Notes: generated by a model not told the origin, from the sequence alone. A stretch of DNA of 64,000 bases from Agarilytica rhodophyticola (GCF_002157225.2 NZ_CP021745.1:62001-126000); one strand, 5' to 3'; positions 45,363 through 54,665 are shown, counted from the stretch's first letter. A program made the numbers and translations.

Positions 45363-46522
45363 AAGGCTTTCTCACGCTCCTTATTAACAAGTTCATTACG
45401 CATCACTTTCATACCTACTTCACCACCATCCAAACGACTAACCACTACTTGAAAATTACCGTCTAAGCCTGAAGCTGCAACATATATGTCATTAGATTCA
45501 ATAATGTCAGGTTGTAATTTTATTAATTTATTTTTCTCATCCACTGCCCATATCACCCCACCTTTCTGAATCGCTGAAGAGGGTAGGCGAGTAATACCGT
45601 TTAATTGGTGTCCTTTAATATCTATTCTAGTGAATACACCGGGAATTAATGTATTAGCATTGTCAATGCCGAAGCTCACGTTAGCAAAACGTGTATTGGC
45701 ATCAAAAGAGGAGGTTCCCCTTTTTAAATATCCTCGATACTTTTTAGTTTCGCCTAAATAAGATGTTGTAACTATAATATTTGGATTTTTTTCTTGTAGT
45801 AGCCATTCTAGTTTTTGGCTTGGTAATGATGCTCTAATTTCAAGGGTTGATCGATCAAACACCTGTGCAATACTTTGGCCAGCAGAGACAAAGCGCCCAG
45901 TAGCAACTTGGCTTGATAATACACGACCATTAAAAGGCATTCTAATTTTGGTTCGCTCAAGGTCCAGTTCAGCATTTTTTAACAATGCCTTTGCTGCCTT
46001 TAAATTAGCCCGAGCCTCAGCCAATTGCGGTTTCCTAGCGACAAGATCGGGCGCTATCTTACTTCCATTTCTCTGGCGCCATTCAGATAGGGCCGCTTTG
46101 CTTTCTGCTTTTTCTAATGTTAGAGAAGTACTTGCACGAGCTACTTCAGCTTCTAGTCTCTCTACTTCTAGTCTAAAGTCTCGTGGATCAATTTCAAACA
46201 AAACACTATTTTTTTTAAACTCACCGCCATTATAAAATTCCTGATTTACATTAATAATTTGCCCACTAACTTGGGGGATAACATCGATATTGGTTATCGC
46301 TTCCACGGTCCCAGTTGTGTAAAAGGAAATATTGTGAACGCTTTGGCCTACATTTTCCGTTTCCACGAATAGTGCTTTATCAGGTGCATTTTTTTCTTGG
46401 GCTTGTGGTTTGTTAGTTTGCAGTATGTTGGAAATCGCAAAAGATGTCAGAATAAAAGCAATAACCAACGCAAGTTGGATAAGACCTTTTATTTTTGGAG
46501 AAAATTGTAAGTTCATGGGCAA
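45359..46522 (-). CDS. Periplasmic adaptor (membrane fusion protein) of the RND pump
   Basis: 387 residues with one N-terminal membrane segment (about 12-32, IQLALVIAFILTSFAISNIL). The order is lipoyl half (GTVEAITNIDVIPQVSGQII), an alpha-helical hairpin (about 115-180, rich in E/A/K/L), the second lipoyl half (ERTKIRMPFNGRVLSSQVAT) and beta-barrel/MP domains, as in HlyD/AcrA-type adaptors. It links the inner-membrane pump to the outer-membrane channel. Start overlaps the channel gene by 10 bp; end overlaps the pump gene by 4 bp. Confidence 0.94.
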   Translation of the reverse strand: MPMNLQFSPKIKGLIQLALVIAFILTSFAISNILQTNKPQAQEKNAPDKALFVETENVGQSVHNISFYTTGTVEAITNIDVIPQVSGQIINVNQEFYNGGEFKKNSVLFEIDPRDFRLEVERLEAEVARASTSLTLEKAESKAALSEWRQRNGSKIAPDLVARKPQLAEARANLKAAKALLKNAELDLERTKIRMPFNGRVLSSQVATGRFVSAGQSIAQVFDRSTLEIRASLPSQKLEWLLQEKNPNIIVTTSYLGETKKYRGYLKRGTSSFDANTRFANVSFGIDNANTLIPGVFTRIDIKGHQLNGITRLPSSAIQKGGVIWAVDEKNKLIKLQPDIIESNDIYVAASGLDGNFQVVVSRLDGGEVGMKVMRNELVNKEREKAL

Positions 46523-47934
46523 GTATCCTGTGGAGTATCATGAGAGAGCCAGTCGCCGCCTAATGCAAGATACAAGTTAGTACGTGTATTCCATTTTTGC
46601 TGTTCACGGGTAATAGCATTCTGTTCGATTTGGTAACGGCGTTGTTGGGTATTTAAAAAATCACGTAAAGATAGAATGCCTTTACGGTATCTTTCTTCTG
46701 ATATATTTTCGGCGTGTTTTAGTGAAGCTACAGAACGATTTAACGACTCTACTTCACCTGCTAATTCTTTTTCTGCCTGCAATGCACTTTCGACTTCCCG
46801 AATGGCTGTTAACACATTCTGAGCATATGAATAAGCGAGTTCTTCAGCTTCTGCTTTTTGCAATTTGATATTAGCACGGAGTGCTCCACCTTCAAAAATA
46901 CGAGTGACCAAGCTACTAATAATCGATCCTGTTAATTGTTCAGAACTGAATAAATTATTGGTCGTCTCTCCCGTAACACCAACGCTGGCAACTAAGTTTA
47001 ACGTAGGATAAAGATCTGCAATTGCCACTCCAATATCAGCATTAGCGGCTTTTAAACGCAGTTCGTTTGCACGTAAATCCGGTCTACGGTCGAGTAAGTG
47101 CGCAGGTAAACAGACGGCAACATCTAGCGGTGCTGGTAGTACAGGGAATTCGATAGTACTTAATTTTGTAGTGCCAGGAATTTCACCTAAAAGAATATCG
47201 AAAGCGTATGTTTCATCAGTTAGTCGTCGGCGGAATTCATTGACGTCAGCGATAACAGAACTGTAGTTCTCCTCGGCAAGTAATACATCTTCAAGGCTTG
47301 CATTTGCCGCTCCCAAATCATAGCGATTGCTGACTAAGTCAAGAATTTGTTTGCGGTTTTTTGCGTTTTGTTCTGCTAAGGACAGTAATCGTTGATTGAC
47401 GGCAATGGCAATGCGACTTCTTAGAAGCTGTGTAATAAGGCTCTGTGTTAGAGCTTGTTGGTCATAAACTGACGCTAAAAAATTAGCATCGGCAGCACTT
47501 ACCGAGTTGCGAATACGGCCAAACAAATCTAATTCCCAAGATGACTCAAGTTCAGCGGTGTAATTTGTTGCATATTGCCTGCTACCAGCAGCACTTGTTA
47601 CCGGCATAAAATTACGCCCGCTGGAGGTATTGAGCCTTAAGCTGGGGGAATAGCTACCTTTCTGTAGACCAAGTCGTGCACGTGCTTGTAAAACGCGGGC
47701 ACCTGCTTGTTTTAAATCCAAGTTCTGTTTCAGTAGCTGATCCACATAACGAGCAAACAATGGATCGTCAATCCGCTGCCACCAATTCCCCATGCTCTCA
47801 AATGACTCTTTCTCTGGTGCATGCAAAAAGACTTGTTCTGGCTTGATCCGAGTATCCGGGCGCTTGAAATCAGGTCCCACAGTGCATGCAGTAAGCAGAG
47901 ATAAACAGATAAAAATTAAGCTGTATTTCTTCAT
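46513..47934 (-). CDS. Outer-membrane efflux channel lipoprotein, NodT type
   Basis: 473 residues from ATG 47934, which gives a lipoprotein signal MKKYSLIFICLSLLTAC (C17); the frame is open further to 47994 but that would bury the signal. TVGPDFKRP just after the cysteine and two OEP repeats with long helices (QAGARVLQARARLGLQKG, SWELDLFGRIRNS, DRRPDLRANELRLKAANADI) identify the NodT/OprM family. As a trimer it forms the exit duct for the adaptor and pump encoded after it. First gene of the operon; its leader contains a perfect 48-bp palindrome. Confidence 0.94.
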   Translation of the reverse strand: MKKYSLIFICLSLLTACTVGPDFKRPDTRIKPEQVFLHAPEKESFESMGNWWQRIDDPLFARYVDQLLKQNLDLKQAGARVLQARARLGLQKGSYSPSLRLNTSSGRNFMPVTSAAGSRQYATNYTAELESSWELDLFGRIRNSVSAADANFLASVYDQQALTQSLITQLLRSRIAIAVNQRLLSLAEQNAKNRKQILDLVSNRYDLGAANASLEDVLLAEENYSSVIADVNEFRRRLTDETYAFDILLGEIPGTTKLSTIEFPVLPAPLDVAVCLPAHLLDRRPDLRANELRLKAANADIGVAIADLYPTLNLVASVGVTGETTNNLFSSEQLTGSIISSLVTRIFEGGALRANIKLQKAEAEELAYSYAQNVLTAIREVESALQAEKELAGEVESLNRSVASLKHAENISEERYRKGILSLRDFLNTQQRRYQIEQNAITREQQKWNTRTNLYLALGGDWLSHDTPQDTCP

Positions 47935-47983
47935 TTTGGGTTCTCGGCCTTCGACCGTTATATGCTCATTTGGTAGCCATCTT

Positions 47984-48031
47984 AATGTAATCACATGATT
48001 TAATCAATTGATTAAATCATGTGATTACATT
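47984..48031. promoter_or_regulatory. Perfect 48-bp palindrome upstream of the RND efflux operon
   Basis: Positions 47984-48007 are the exact reverse complement of 48008-48031, no spacer, centre TCAATTGA; outer part AATGTAATCACATGATT. It lies 50 bp upstream of the channel gene start. Size and position suggest a high-affinity operator for two dimers of the TetR regulator encoded at the operon end. A 48-nt hairpin could also form in single-stranded DNA or leader RNA. Confidence 0.9.
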
Positions 48032-48539
48032 GTTTTTTTGCGAAATTAACTATCTACTACTAGATAATTTGGCTTGCCGCTAGAATGAAGATAGATATAC
48101 AAAAAGTTCTAAAGGTGTTTAATTCCATTTGATTTGGATTTTATCAAGTGATATCGGCATCAGGGGGTTGTCGTATATAAAAATAATACGCGGAGCCTTA
48201 CTTAATAGTAAGAAATGTCAATGAGAGATGGCTTACTTTGATGATATGCAATGTGTAACTATTATATGTCCTTCTCAGTTTGGCTAACATAATACTTGCT
48301 CGCCCTAATAAAGGGACGAGCATTATCATGACTCAATGCTCTGTGGTTTGAAACCGTTGAGTATAATTATTTATCTGTCCGGCACCCTATAATTTTCTTC
48401 TATTTTGCGTATTATTTAAATATATCACGGCTTTATTTTTTAAATATAAAGAGTTTTTCAATTCATTTGATCAAATTGTAGTAGTAACCGAAATCGTTTT
48501 TATTAGATAAAAAATAAGTCCCACAACTATTTAAAATTA
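48032..48539. other. Intergenic region upstream of the RND operon
   Basis: About 500 bases. It should contain the RND operon promoter near 48040-48100. An imperfect stem (TGCTCGCCC / GGGACGAGCA, about 48297-48324) and another (ACTCAA...TTGAGT, about 48331-48362) are present. No gene seen. Confidence 0.4.
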
Positions 48540-49532
48540 TTAACTTATTGTTAAATGGCGCAATTGATTTTGCAGGTAATTTACGGCATCGCTACGTTGC
48601 CCAGACCGTATTCGAATATTTACTCCAGTGTTTTGAGAAGTACCACGGCCGCCAATGATTCCGGGGCGGTAACTTTGTTGGTAGTAAGATACCTCAAATA
48701 GATCTGGTCGGCTTGCTATGCTACTCATAATGTTATGTTCTAAACCCTCTAGGTCTCGATTAACAAGGGAGTAAATAGAATGGGATTGGCTAGCCAATGG
48801 AGAGTTCTCAAATGCCGGAAATATTCTTAACACTCCATTATCCGAAAGTGAAGATATTGCATTACTAAAAAAGTTTTTAGTTTCTGTAACAGATCGAGCA
48901 TACATAGGAAGAGAAAATAAACACCAAACTTCATTTTGGCCTCTATCACGCCGGCCTCTGATAACTTGCCCTGAATTGCAGAAGTTTCCCTGGATATGGT
49001 GATGTGATGCTCTTCTTGAAGCAGGTTTATGTAAGTCAATATTTGTAATAGTTGCACCTCTAAGAGATGAGCGTAAATTAGAATCACCGCCACCGACAAG
49101 TAATATATTTTTTCCTCGGAAGTCAGTGTCATTAAGATTAAGAAAACTTTGGTATTCAGATAAGCTTCTATCATGGCGTTGCTGACTCACAGATGGAAGT
49201 TGTGAGCCTCTATTCTGTGGGCAAGCCATAACTCTGGAAACAATGTTTGCACGTTGTGTATAACTGAGATTTTTCATCATACTCATATTATCGGGACAAA
49301 ATAAATCGCCTAATAGTGTTTTACTATTTGAACATTTATCTATCGCGTATTGAATTGATTCGTAGAAGTTAGGCTTAGATCTTGCGGTGTTCATCAATTC
49401 CCAACAATCATTGCGAACATTATCCCCTTGATTTTTTTTCGCTATAATATTTGCAAGTTCGCTGTGAAAAGATGGCCTTCTAGACGATGATGCATCGGCT
49501 CTATTAGCTAAAGATTGAGATGCACTTGGCAT
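48540..49532 (-). CDS. Methyltransferase-like protein, possibly with a disrupted 5' end
   Basis: 330 residues from ATG 49532. The N-terminal ~130 residues are Ser/Arg-rich and helical. From about 140 a Rossmann methyltransferase-like core appears: GKNILLVGGGDSNLRSSL (SAM-binding loop), ATITNIDLHKP (acidic residue at strand 2 end), WCLFSLPMYARS, and a late strand SLSDNGVLRIFPAF. No catalytic residues can be named. The same frame is open for 46 further codons upstream (to 49670) with matching Ser/Arg-rich composition but no start codon, while an ATG at 49708 is one frame away. A frameshift near 49670 may have cut the true start. Target and role unknown. Confidence 0.55.
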   Translation of the reverse strand: MPSASQSLANRADASSSRRPSFHSELANIIAKKNQGDNVRNDCWELMNTARSKPNFYESIQYAIDKCSNSKTLLGDLFCPDNMSMMKNLSYTQRANIVSRVMACPQNRGSQLPSVSQQRHDRSLSEYQSFLNLNDTDFRGKNILLVGGGDSNLRSSLRGATITNIDLHKPASRRASHHHIQGNFCNSGQVIRGRRDRGQNEVWCLFSLPMYARSVTETKNFFSNAISSLSDNGVLRIFPAFENSPLASQSHSIYSLVNRDLEGLEHNIMSSIASRPDLFEVSYYQQSYRPGIIGGRGTSQNTGVNIRIRSGQRSDAVNYLQNQLRHLTIS

Positions 49533-49748
49533 AGTTGGTCTAGAGGAACTAGCCTGAGAACGTAGCCAAGAAGTTTCACCACGTCTATTAACGTGATAGG
49601 GACGTCTATGGGGGTTATTTGGCGTTGCGCGTTCTGGAAAAACATCGTAACTTCTAGAACGTGGTCTATTTCATATCCCTTTGGCTTAAAGATTATTAGC
49701 AGCTTCATTATTTAAATGAGAATGATCTGAATAGTAAGTGAGGTTTGC

Positions 49749-50234
49749 TTACTAAACTTGAAATAAGTTGGGCTATAGTGGAACAAACACTGCTGGTTGT
49801 GGAAAAAAATTTATTTGAAAAATCTAAGTTATCAGAGGGTCAGCAAATACAACTCAGTAATACATAGAATCAGTTACTCAGAAATTTTTCTCTGCTACAG
49901 GAGAAATGTAATCTGTTTTTTCATAAGCCTGATGGCTTTAGTGTAAATGCATTTGCATTGCCACATTGTACTGTACACCGATGAGTTAGTTGTTTTATTA
50001 GAAGAAAAGCAAGGCGTGTTATTTACAATTATGTTACATGAGATGGGCTATCTGAGCACCAACACAGTTTGGAAAATGGTCTTTCGTTTAGCAGTTTTTA
50101 CAGATACGATGAAGGGTTTTTTATCCATACTAGAGGAAAGTGAAGATGATAATACGTTTTTGCTCAAGTGTTTAAATTCACATGATAGCACTATGGAGCG
50201 GGTTAAAGCTTTAGATCTAGAAGTACAAAACTAA
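49749..50234 (+). pseudogene. Broken M48-family metallopeptidase gene
   Basis: Pieces of an M48 (Ste24-like) peptidase appear in order but in different frames: LFEKSKLSEGQQIQLSNT before a stop, then DGFSVNAFALP, after a frameshift TDELVVLLEEKQGVLFTIML followed by HEMGY where HExxH is required, EHQHSLENG in another frame, and finally SHDSTMERVKALDLEVQ at the C-terminus. The family pattern is VNAFALPGGTIVVTDELV ... HEIGH ... HPST.ERI. At least two indels, a stop and loss of the zinc histidine mean it is dead. Confidence 0.82.
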
Positions 50235-50353
50235 AAGGTTAAAACATCACCGGGGAAATCCGATGGCGTCTAAAAAGGTATTGATAATCATTATCATTTG
50301 TGGATAATCTCACGTCCTCTGTAGTTATGGCTAATAGCCGAAGGAAGTTGAAG

Positions 50354-51529
50354 ATGAACATATCCATAAATGCTATCAAATTAATTTGCACAGCAATTTG
50401 TTTTTGTTTTGTATTATCTGCTTGTAATGAAAGTCATGTCGCTGCCGGCGGTGCACATACAGTTGCTTACAAACAAGGTATTTTGTATACATGGGGAAGA
50501 AACGATAGTAACCAGGTAGGCAACGGCGAAACTTCTCGTAGTGTTGATACACCTATTTCGATAGAACTCAACTTGCCCAAGCATGTTCACATAGTGGATA
50601 TAAAAGCTAATTTAAATTTTACAACTTTACTCGACAGTGATGGAGACGTGTGGGTTTGGGGAACAAATGATCAGGGCCAAGCGGGTAGTGGTACTGTCGA
50701 TAGAATTTTAAAGCCAACAAAAATCAAAGCGCTTGATAAAATATTTATTACTGATATAGGTGCAGGGCAACGTCATGTTTTAGCTGTGAGTCTAAAGGGA
50801 AGAGTATGGGCATGGGGGAATAATGGTGCAGGTCAGCTTGGAATAGAAGTTTCTGATAACAATGAAAATATACTTAATCCCATACTTGTGCCGAATCTGA
50901 AAGGTATCGTGGAAGTCGAGGGAGGAGGGGCATTTAGTTTAGCAATCACGCAGGCAGGAGAGGTATATGCTTGGGGTGATAATGACAACGGCCAACTCGC
51001 TATTGACCCAATTGTGGTTAACCGTCGTCATACTCCTAAATTAATCGACAATATCCACCAATATGTTCGTGCAGTGTCAGCGGGAAAAGACCATGCTGTG
51101 GCATTATTGTACGATGGTAGTATGTTGTCCTGGGGTCAGAATTTCTCCGGTCAACTTGGAAATGGTACCAATGAAAATATGTTTACCCCAAGCCTTATTG
51201 ATACCTCTGGAGTTAAGATGCAGCAAATTTCAGCTGCAGGCAACTTTACTCTTGCTATATCAACAGAAGGAAGATTATTTAGCTGGGTGCAAAATTTACT
51301 CGGTAGTTTAGGCATTGGAACAGAGGATAGTAGTGTGCCGCTACGGGTAGATTTTTTTAATCAACCTGTGATCAGAGTAGCGAATGGTCTTGGCCATACC
51401 GTAGTGGTGACAGAAGAAGAGGATGGCAGTGAAGCTTTTTGGACCTTCGGACTTAATTCCTTTGGTCAGATTGGTATTAAAGACGCGCCTTTTGCTAACT
51501 ACATTCCGCAACGTGTTATTTTTGATTGA
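50354..51529 (+). CDS. RCC1-repeat lipoprotein
   Basis: 391 residues from ATG 50354 (GAAGGAAG upstream). The lipobox FVLSAC gives a lipidated protein. The mature part consists of about seven RCC1 repeats: LYTWGRNDSNQVGNG, VWVWGTNDQGQAGSG, VWAWGNNGAGQLGIE, VYAWGDNDNGQLAID, MLSWGQNFSGQLGNG, LFSWVQNLLGSLGIG and FWTFGLNSFGQIGIK, enough for one closed seven-bladed propeller. RCC1 proteins are nucleotide-exchange factors in eukaryotes; bacterial secreted versions are poorly known and probably act as binding scaffolds. It is encoded alone, next to the dead M48 gene. Confidence 0.88.
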   Translation: MNISINAIKLICTAICFCFVLSACNESHVAAGGAHTVAYKQGILYTWGRNDSNQVGNGETSRSVDTPISIELNLPKHVHIVDIKANLNFTTLLDSDGDVWVWGTNDQGQAGSGTVDRILKPTKIKALDKIFITDIGAGQRHVLAVSLKGRVWAWGNNGAGQLGIEVSDNNENILNPILVPNLKGIVEVEGGGAFSLAITQAGEVYAWGDNDNGQLAIDPIVVNRRHTPKLIDNIHQYVRAVSAGKDHAVALLYDGSMLSWGQNFSGQLGNGTNENMFTPSLIDTSGVKMQQISAAGNFTLAISTEGRLFSWVQNLLGSLGIGTEDSSVPLRVDFFNQPVIRVANGLGHTVVVTEEEDGSEAFWTFGLNSFGQIGIKDAPFANYIPQRVIFD

Positions 51530-51571
51530 TCATTAATTAGTGCTAATAAAACTCTAGACTATTTAAAAAAT

Positions 51572-52777
51572 TCACTTGAGTTGACTTCGATATTGGCTGG
51601 GGGTTTTGTCCGTTTCCTTTTTAAAAGCAGTATAAAAAGAAGACTTAGCATTAAACCCCACTGCCATTGCTATATCCATAACCGAGTCACGGGTATTTAG
51701 TAGTCGCTGTTGTGCGTCTTCTATTCGGTGTTTGTTGACATAGTCAAAGAAGTTCATTCCTAATGTTTCATTGAGTGTTTGAGAAATATAGTTGGGAGAT
51801 GTATTGATGTGTTTGGCAAGTTTTTGTAGAGATAAGGTATTATCGAGATACAGTTGGTTTTGTGTCATGGCGAATTTCATATCACTGGCAATTTTATTGG
51901 ATTGCTCTTGATTCAGTGCTGAACGTTGGTATTTTGATTGGGTTCTTGCCTTTAATTCTTGATCATTATTTATCAACACCTTATCACTGTCGTCAGCTGT
52001 ATTATATATCTCTTCAAAGCCCGGTTTTTGCCTTAAGCCCCAAATGCATATACTCCAAATCATTATTAACGTGACGGCATTAATGGCAATGTCATTGATA
52101 AGCCGGATGTTAAAAATGTTATCCCATACAATATTGACGGCACTCGCCCCCCAAACCCCACCTACAGCTAGTAGTAACCAGCTTAACCAGCGGATTTCTC
52201 TGGTTTCAGTGCTAGCAAATAAGTCTTTCAAATGTGTACGGTAATCATGTAATCGATAAATGATGCGATAGAAGTAATAGGCTGATTGCACTGCCCATCC
52301 AAGTACCAGTAAGAACGTAATAATTAAAGCAGTATAAATAAGATAACGTAATACAGGTGTTGTGTTCTCTAATACGGTTTCATCACCATTACCTAATAGT
52401 CCATATGTCAGTTCACTGGGTAATATCAATGTAAATATAGCGATGAGAAAACCAAGTGCTGACAATATAAAGTGTCGAACAGTGCTTCGAGTGAAGTGCC
52501 AAGGGTACTCAGAAGTAATGCCTTTTACATATAACCAAAAACTAGGGGCAATCCCTAATATTGCTGGCAGGGCGAAAGCTAAAGCTGCTGTGCCTAGTTG
52601 CGGCATTAATATCTTCAGAATAGGTCGACATATAACGACACCAATACAGAACAAACATATTGCCAGTGGCAGATAAGCTTGGCGTGTTAGCGATCTTAAA
52701 ACAAGCATATGTCCGCAGAATAAGATCAGCGTTAAGGTGCTGATATTTAATACAATCAGTGCGGGATTCTCAATCAC
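51572..52777 (-). CDS. Membrane-bound AraC-family transcriptional regulator
   Basis: 401 residues. The first ~235 residues contain seven predicted membrane helices, followed by a short linker (about 240-300) and a C-terminal AraC/XylS DNA-binding domain (about 300-401: LSLQKLAKHINTSPNYISQT, IEDAQQRLLNTRDSVMDIAM, AVGFNAKSSFYTAFKKETDK). This one-component design lets a membrane sensor contact DNA directly. It is divergent from a DUF2306 membrane protein, its likely target; the start is 185 bp from that gene's start. Confidence 0.9.
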   Translation of the reverse strand: MIENPALIVLNISTLTLILFCGHMLVLRSLTRQAYLPLAICLFCIGVVICRPILKILMPQLGTAALAFALPAILGIAPSFWLYVKGITSEYPWHFTRSTVRHFILSALGFLIAIFTLILPSELTYGLLGNGDETVLENTTPVLRYLIYTALIITFLLVLGWAVQSAYYFYRIIYRLHDYRTHLKDLFASTETREIRWLSWLLLAVGGVWGASAVNIVWDNIFNIRLINDIAINAVTLIMIWSICIWGLRQKPGFEEIYNTADDSDKVLINNDQELKARTQSKYQRSALNQEQSNKIASDMKFAMTQNQLYLDNTLSLQKLAKHINTSPNYISQTLNETLGMNFFDYVNKHRIEDAQQRLLNTRDSVMDIAMAVGFNAKSSFYTAFKKETDKTPSQYRSQLK

Positions 52778-52962
52778 GTCAAAATCTCAATCCATCCAAG
52801 ATAAGGTTAAATTTACACCTGTATGACCGTAAAAAGAGTCCAATCCTAATGGCCAGTACCCTAAAAACGTCCATAACACTAGGTTTGGACGACAGATATA
52901 TGGTGATCCTACACAATTGCTCCGACCTTAACCATGTAATAAGCATAGAGCAACGAGGACAA

Positions 52963-53694
52963 ATGAAGATGGAAATAGCGAATTATAGACGTGAAAATAC
53001 GCCGGTCGATCAAAATTCAAGAGCAAAAAAGACACCCTTTAACTGGCCTGTGGTAGGCTTTTTGTTGTTTATGACAGCAATCCCAGCTATTCCAGCCTTC
53101 TTCTTAATTGCCTTGGTATTACTCGGTCCTTCCACTATTGAGGGTGTATCATCAACTATTGATCCGCTGCATTTTAGCACTCCTGCAGCAGTTATTATCC
53201 ATGGTGGCTCTGGTATATTATTCTTCCTTACTATGCCTTTCCAGTTCTCTCCTTCATTGAGAGAGAAGAAGGAAAATTGGCACAAGAAGGGCGGTTACGT
53301 TGCGGTGTTATCTGGTTATGTAATGGCTATTTCCGGAATTTGGCTACACCATGTATTATTTCCAGATATTTTTGGTATGCGCTATGTATCATTGGCAATC
53401 GTCAGCGCAGGAATGTGTATAGCGTTCTCTGTTGCCTTATTTTGCATCATCCAGCGTAATATACACTCACACATACAGTGGATGTGCCGAGCAGTGGCTA
53501 TCTCACTTGCTGTCGTGACACCGATATTTCTGGAAATCCCTATTTTTCTTATGTTGGGACAGCTTGATGAGATATTGAGGTTAGCCAGCCAGTTTATGCA
53601 TAACTACGACCGCCTGTTAGGCATGGGCATTAACTTAATGCTAGTCGAATACATTTTTTACAAGAGGTTACGTCAAGCTGGTATGCCCAAATAA
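52963..53694 (+). CDS. DUF2306-family integral membrane protein
   Basis: 243 residues from ATG 52963 (GAGG upstream; the frame is open much further upstream, to 52759, but lacks support). About seven membrane helices. Recognisable features are HGGSGILFFLTMPFQF, HKKGGYVAVLSGYVMAISG, and NIHSHIQWMCRAVAISLAVV, with conserved histidines as in DUF2306/YoaT-like proteins. Function unknown; histidines in the membrane could bind haem or metal. Divergent from the membrane-bound AraC regulator. Confidence 0.7.
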   Translation: MKMEIANYRRENTPVDQNSRAKKTPFNWPVVGFLLFMTAIPAIPAFFLIALVLLGPSTIEGVSSTIDPLHFSTPAAVIIHGGSGILFFLTMPFQFSPSLREKKENWHKKGGYVAVLSGYVMAISGIWLHHVLFPDIFGMRYVSLAIVSAGMCIAFSVALFCIIQRNIHSHIQWMCRAVAISLAVVTPIFLEIPIFLMLGQLDEILRLASQFMHNYDRLLGMGINLMLVEYIFYKRLRQAGMPK

Positions 53695-53695
53695 A

Positions 53696-54469
53696 TTACT
53701 CTGTTGCTTCTTTTACCCAACCTAATTTTTTAGCCAGATCCATAGGAGTATTGCCGTCATGGTTTTTCACATTTGTATCAACGCCGTACTGCTTCATAAG
53801 ATCCAAAGCTGAGAAGTTACCAGCTAGAGCTTCATTGTGGGCAAAGGTCCAACCCATCTCATCTGCTCCGGTAATTTCTTCGGTGTTACTCTCTAGTAGC
53901 TCTTTGAGTTGTGGCAGCATCGCGATACACATAGGGTGCTCATCAGGGGCTTGGATCTGGGCATCACTATCGAAGCGATTGATATAACGTGTATTATCAT
54001 TGGAGCCTGAATATGCCACTTCATATTCGTATGGGTCGCCAAAGTTTAGAGCCCATTCATCGTCATGAGATGCTAGCTCTTCTGACGACATATCTTGGCG
54101 CATTACATTGACAGTGAAGGCCCCAAAAACGCGACCCTCACATGCGAAAAGCCAGTCACTTACATCATCCAATGTTGCTTCTATATGGTCACCTTTTTTC
54201 AATGTTGGTGTATAAATAGAATCGTTTAACAACTCTCCAACGATTGTCTCGCCATCAAAATTAATATTAGATACCCAAAGATGTTCGTGACTTGGCGTAT
54301 CTTCATTATTTTCGGGTGTGACAAAAGCAACTTTGACACATGAAAGATCATGCGCAGGAATGATACGCCGATATTCCCAAGACATTTCCCGCCAGTAAAA
54401 GCGAAAAGTATCTCTAGCCATTTGAAAAGCCTTTTCCATTCGCTCATCGGTATTTGCATATGTATACAT
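53696..54469 (-). CDS. DUF2314 - ankyrin-repeat fusion protein
   Basis: 257 residues (ATG 54469; 54487 also possible, neither with a strong ribosome binding site). N-terminal DUF2314 region (about 5-140): ARDTFRFYWREMSWEYRRII, EHLWVSNINFDGETIVGELL and LKKGDHIEATLDDVSDWLFA. The C-terminal part (about 195-257) has two ankyrin-like repeats: GWTFAHNEALAGNFSALDLM and DGNTPMDLAKKLGWV. No signal peptide, so cytosolic. Bacterial DUF2314 proteins are often linked with ankyrin or immunity-type proteins; a protein-interaction role is plausible. Its 3' end almost touches the convergent DUF2306 gene. Confidence 0.82.
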   Translation of the reverse strand: MYTYANTDERMEKAFQMARDTFRFYWREMSWEYRRIIPAHDLSCVKVAFVTPENNEDTPSHEHLWVSNINFDGETIVGELLNDSIYTPTLKKGDHIEATLDDVSDWLFACEGRVFGAFTVNVMRQDMSSEELASHDDEWALNFGDPYEYEVAYSGSNDNTRYINRFDSDAQIQAPDEHPMCIAMLPQLKELLESNTEEITGADEMGWTFAHNEALAGNFSALDLMKQYGVDTNVKNHDGNTPMDLAKKLGWVKEATE

Positions 54470-54665
54470 AATAAAATTTAGCCACATGTAAGAATCGTAT
54501 TACTCAAGCATATACACAGAGGTAGCGCTTGCACAGTGTTTTCTAGTTTTCTCCTAGAAAAGTTAGCAGTGTGACTACAATATCTATTCCCCCAATAATG
54601 CGCGTTAATGCAGACTGTAGCTATGCTTAAACGGTCAATTAGTTAGCAAGTTAAATACAACATAT

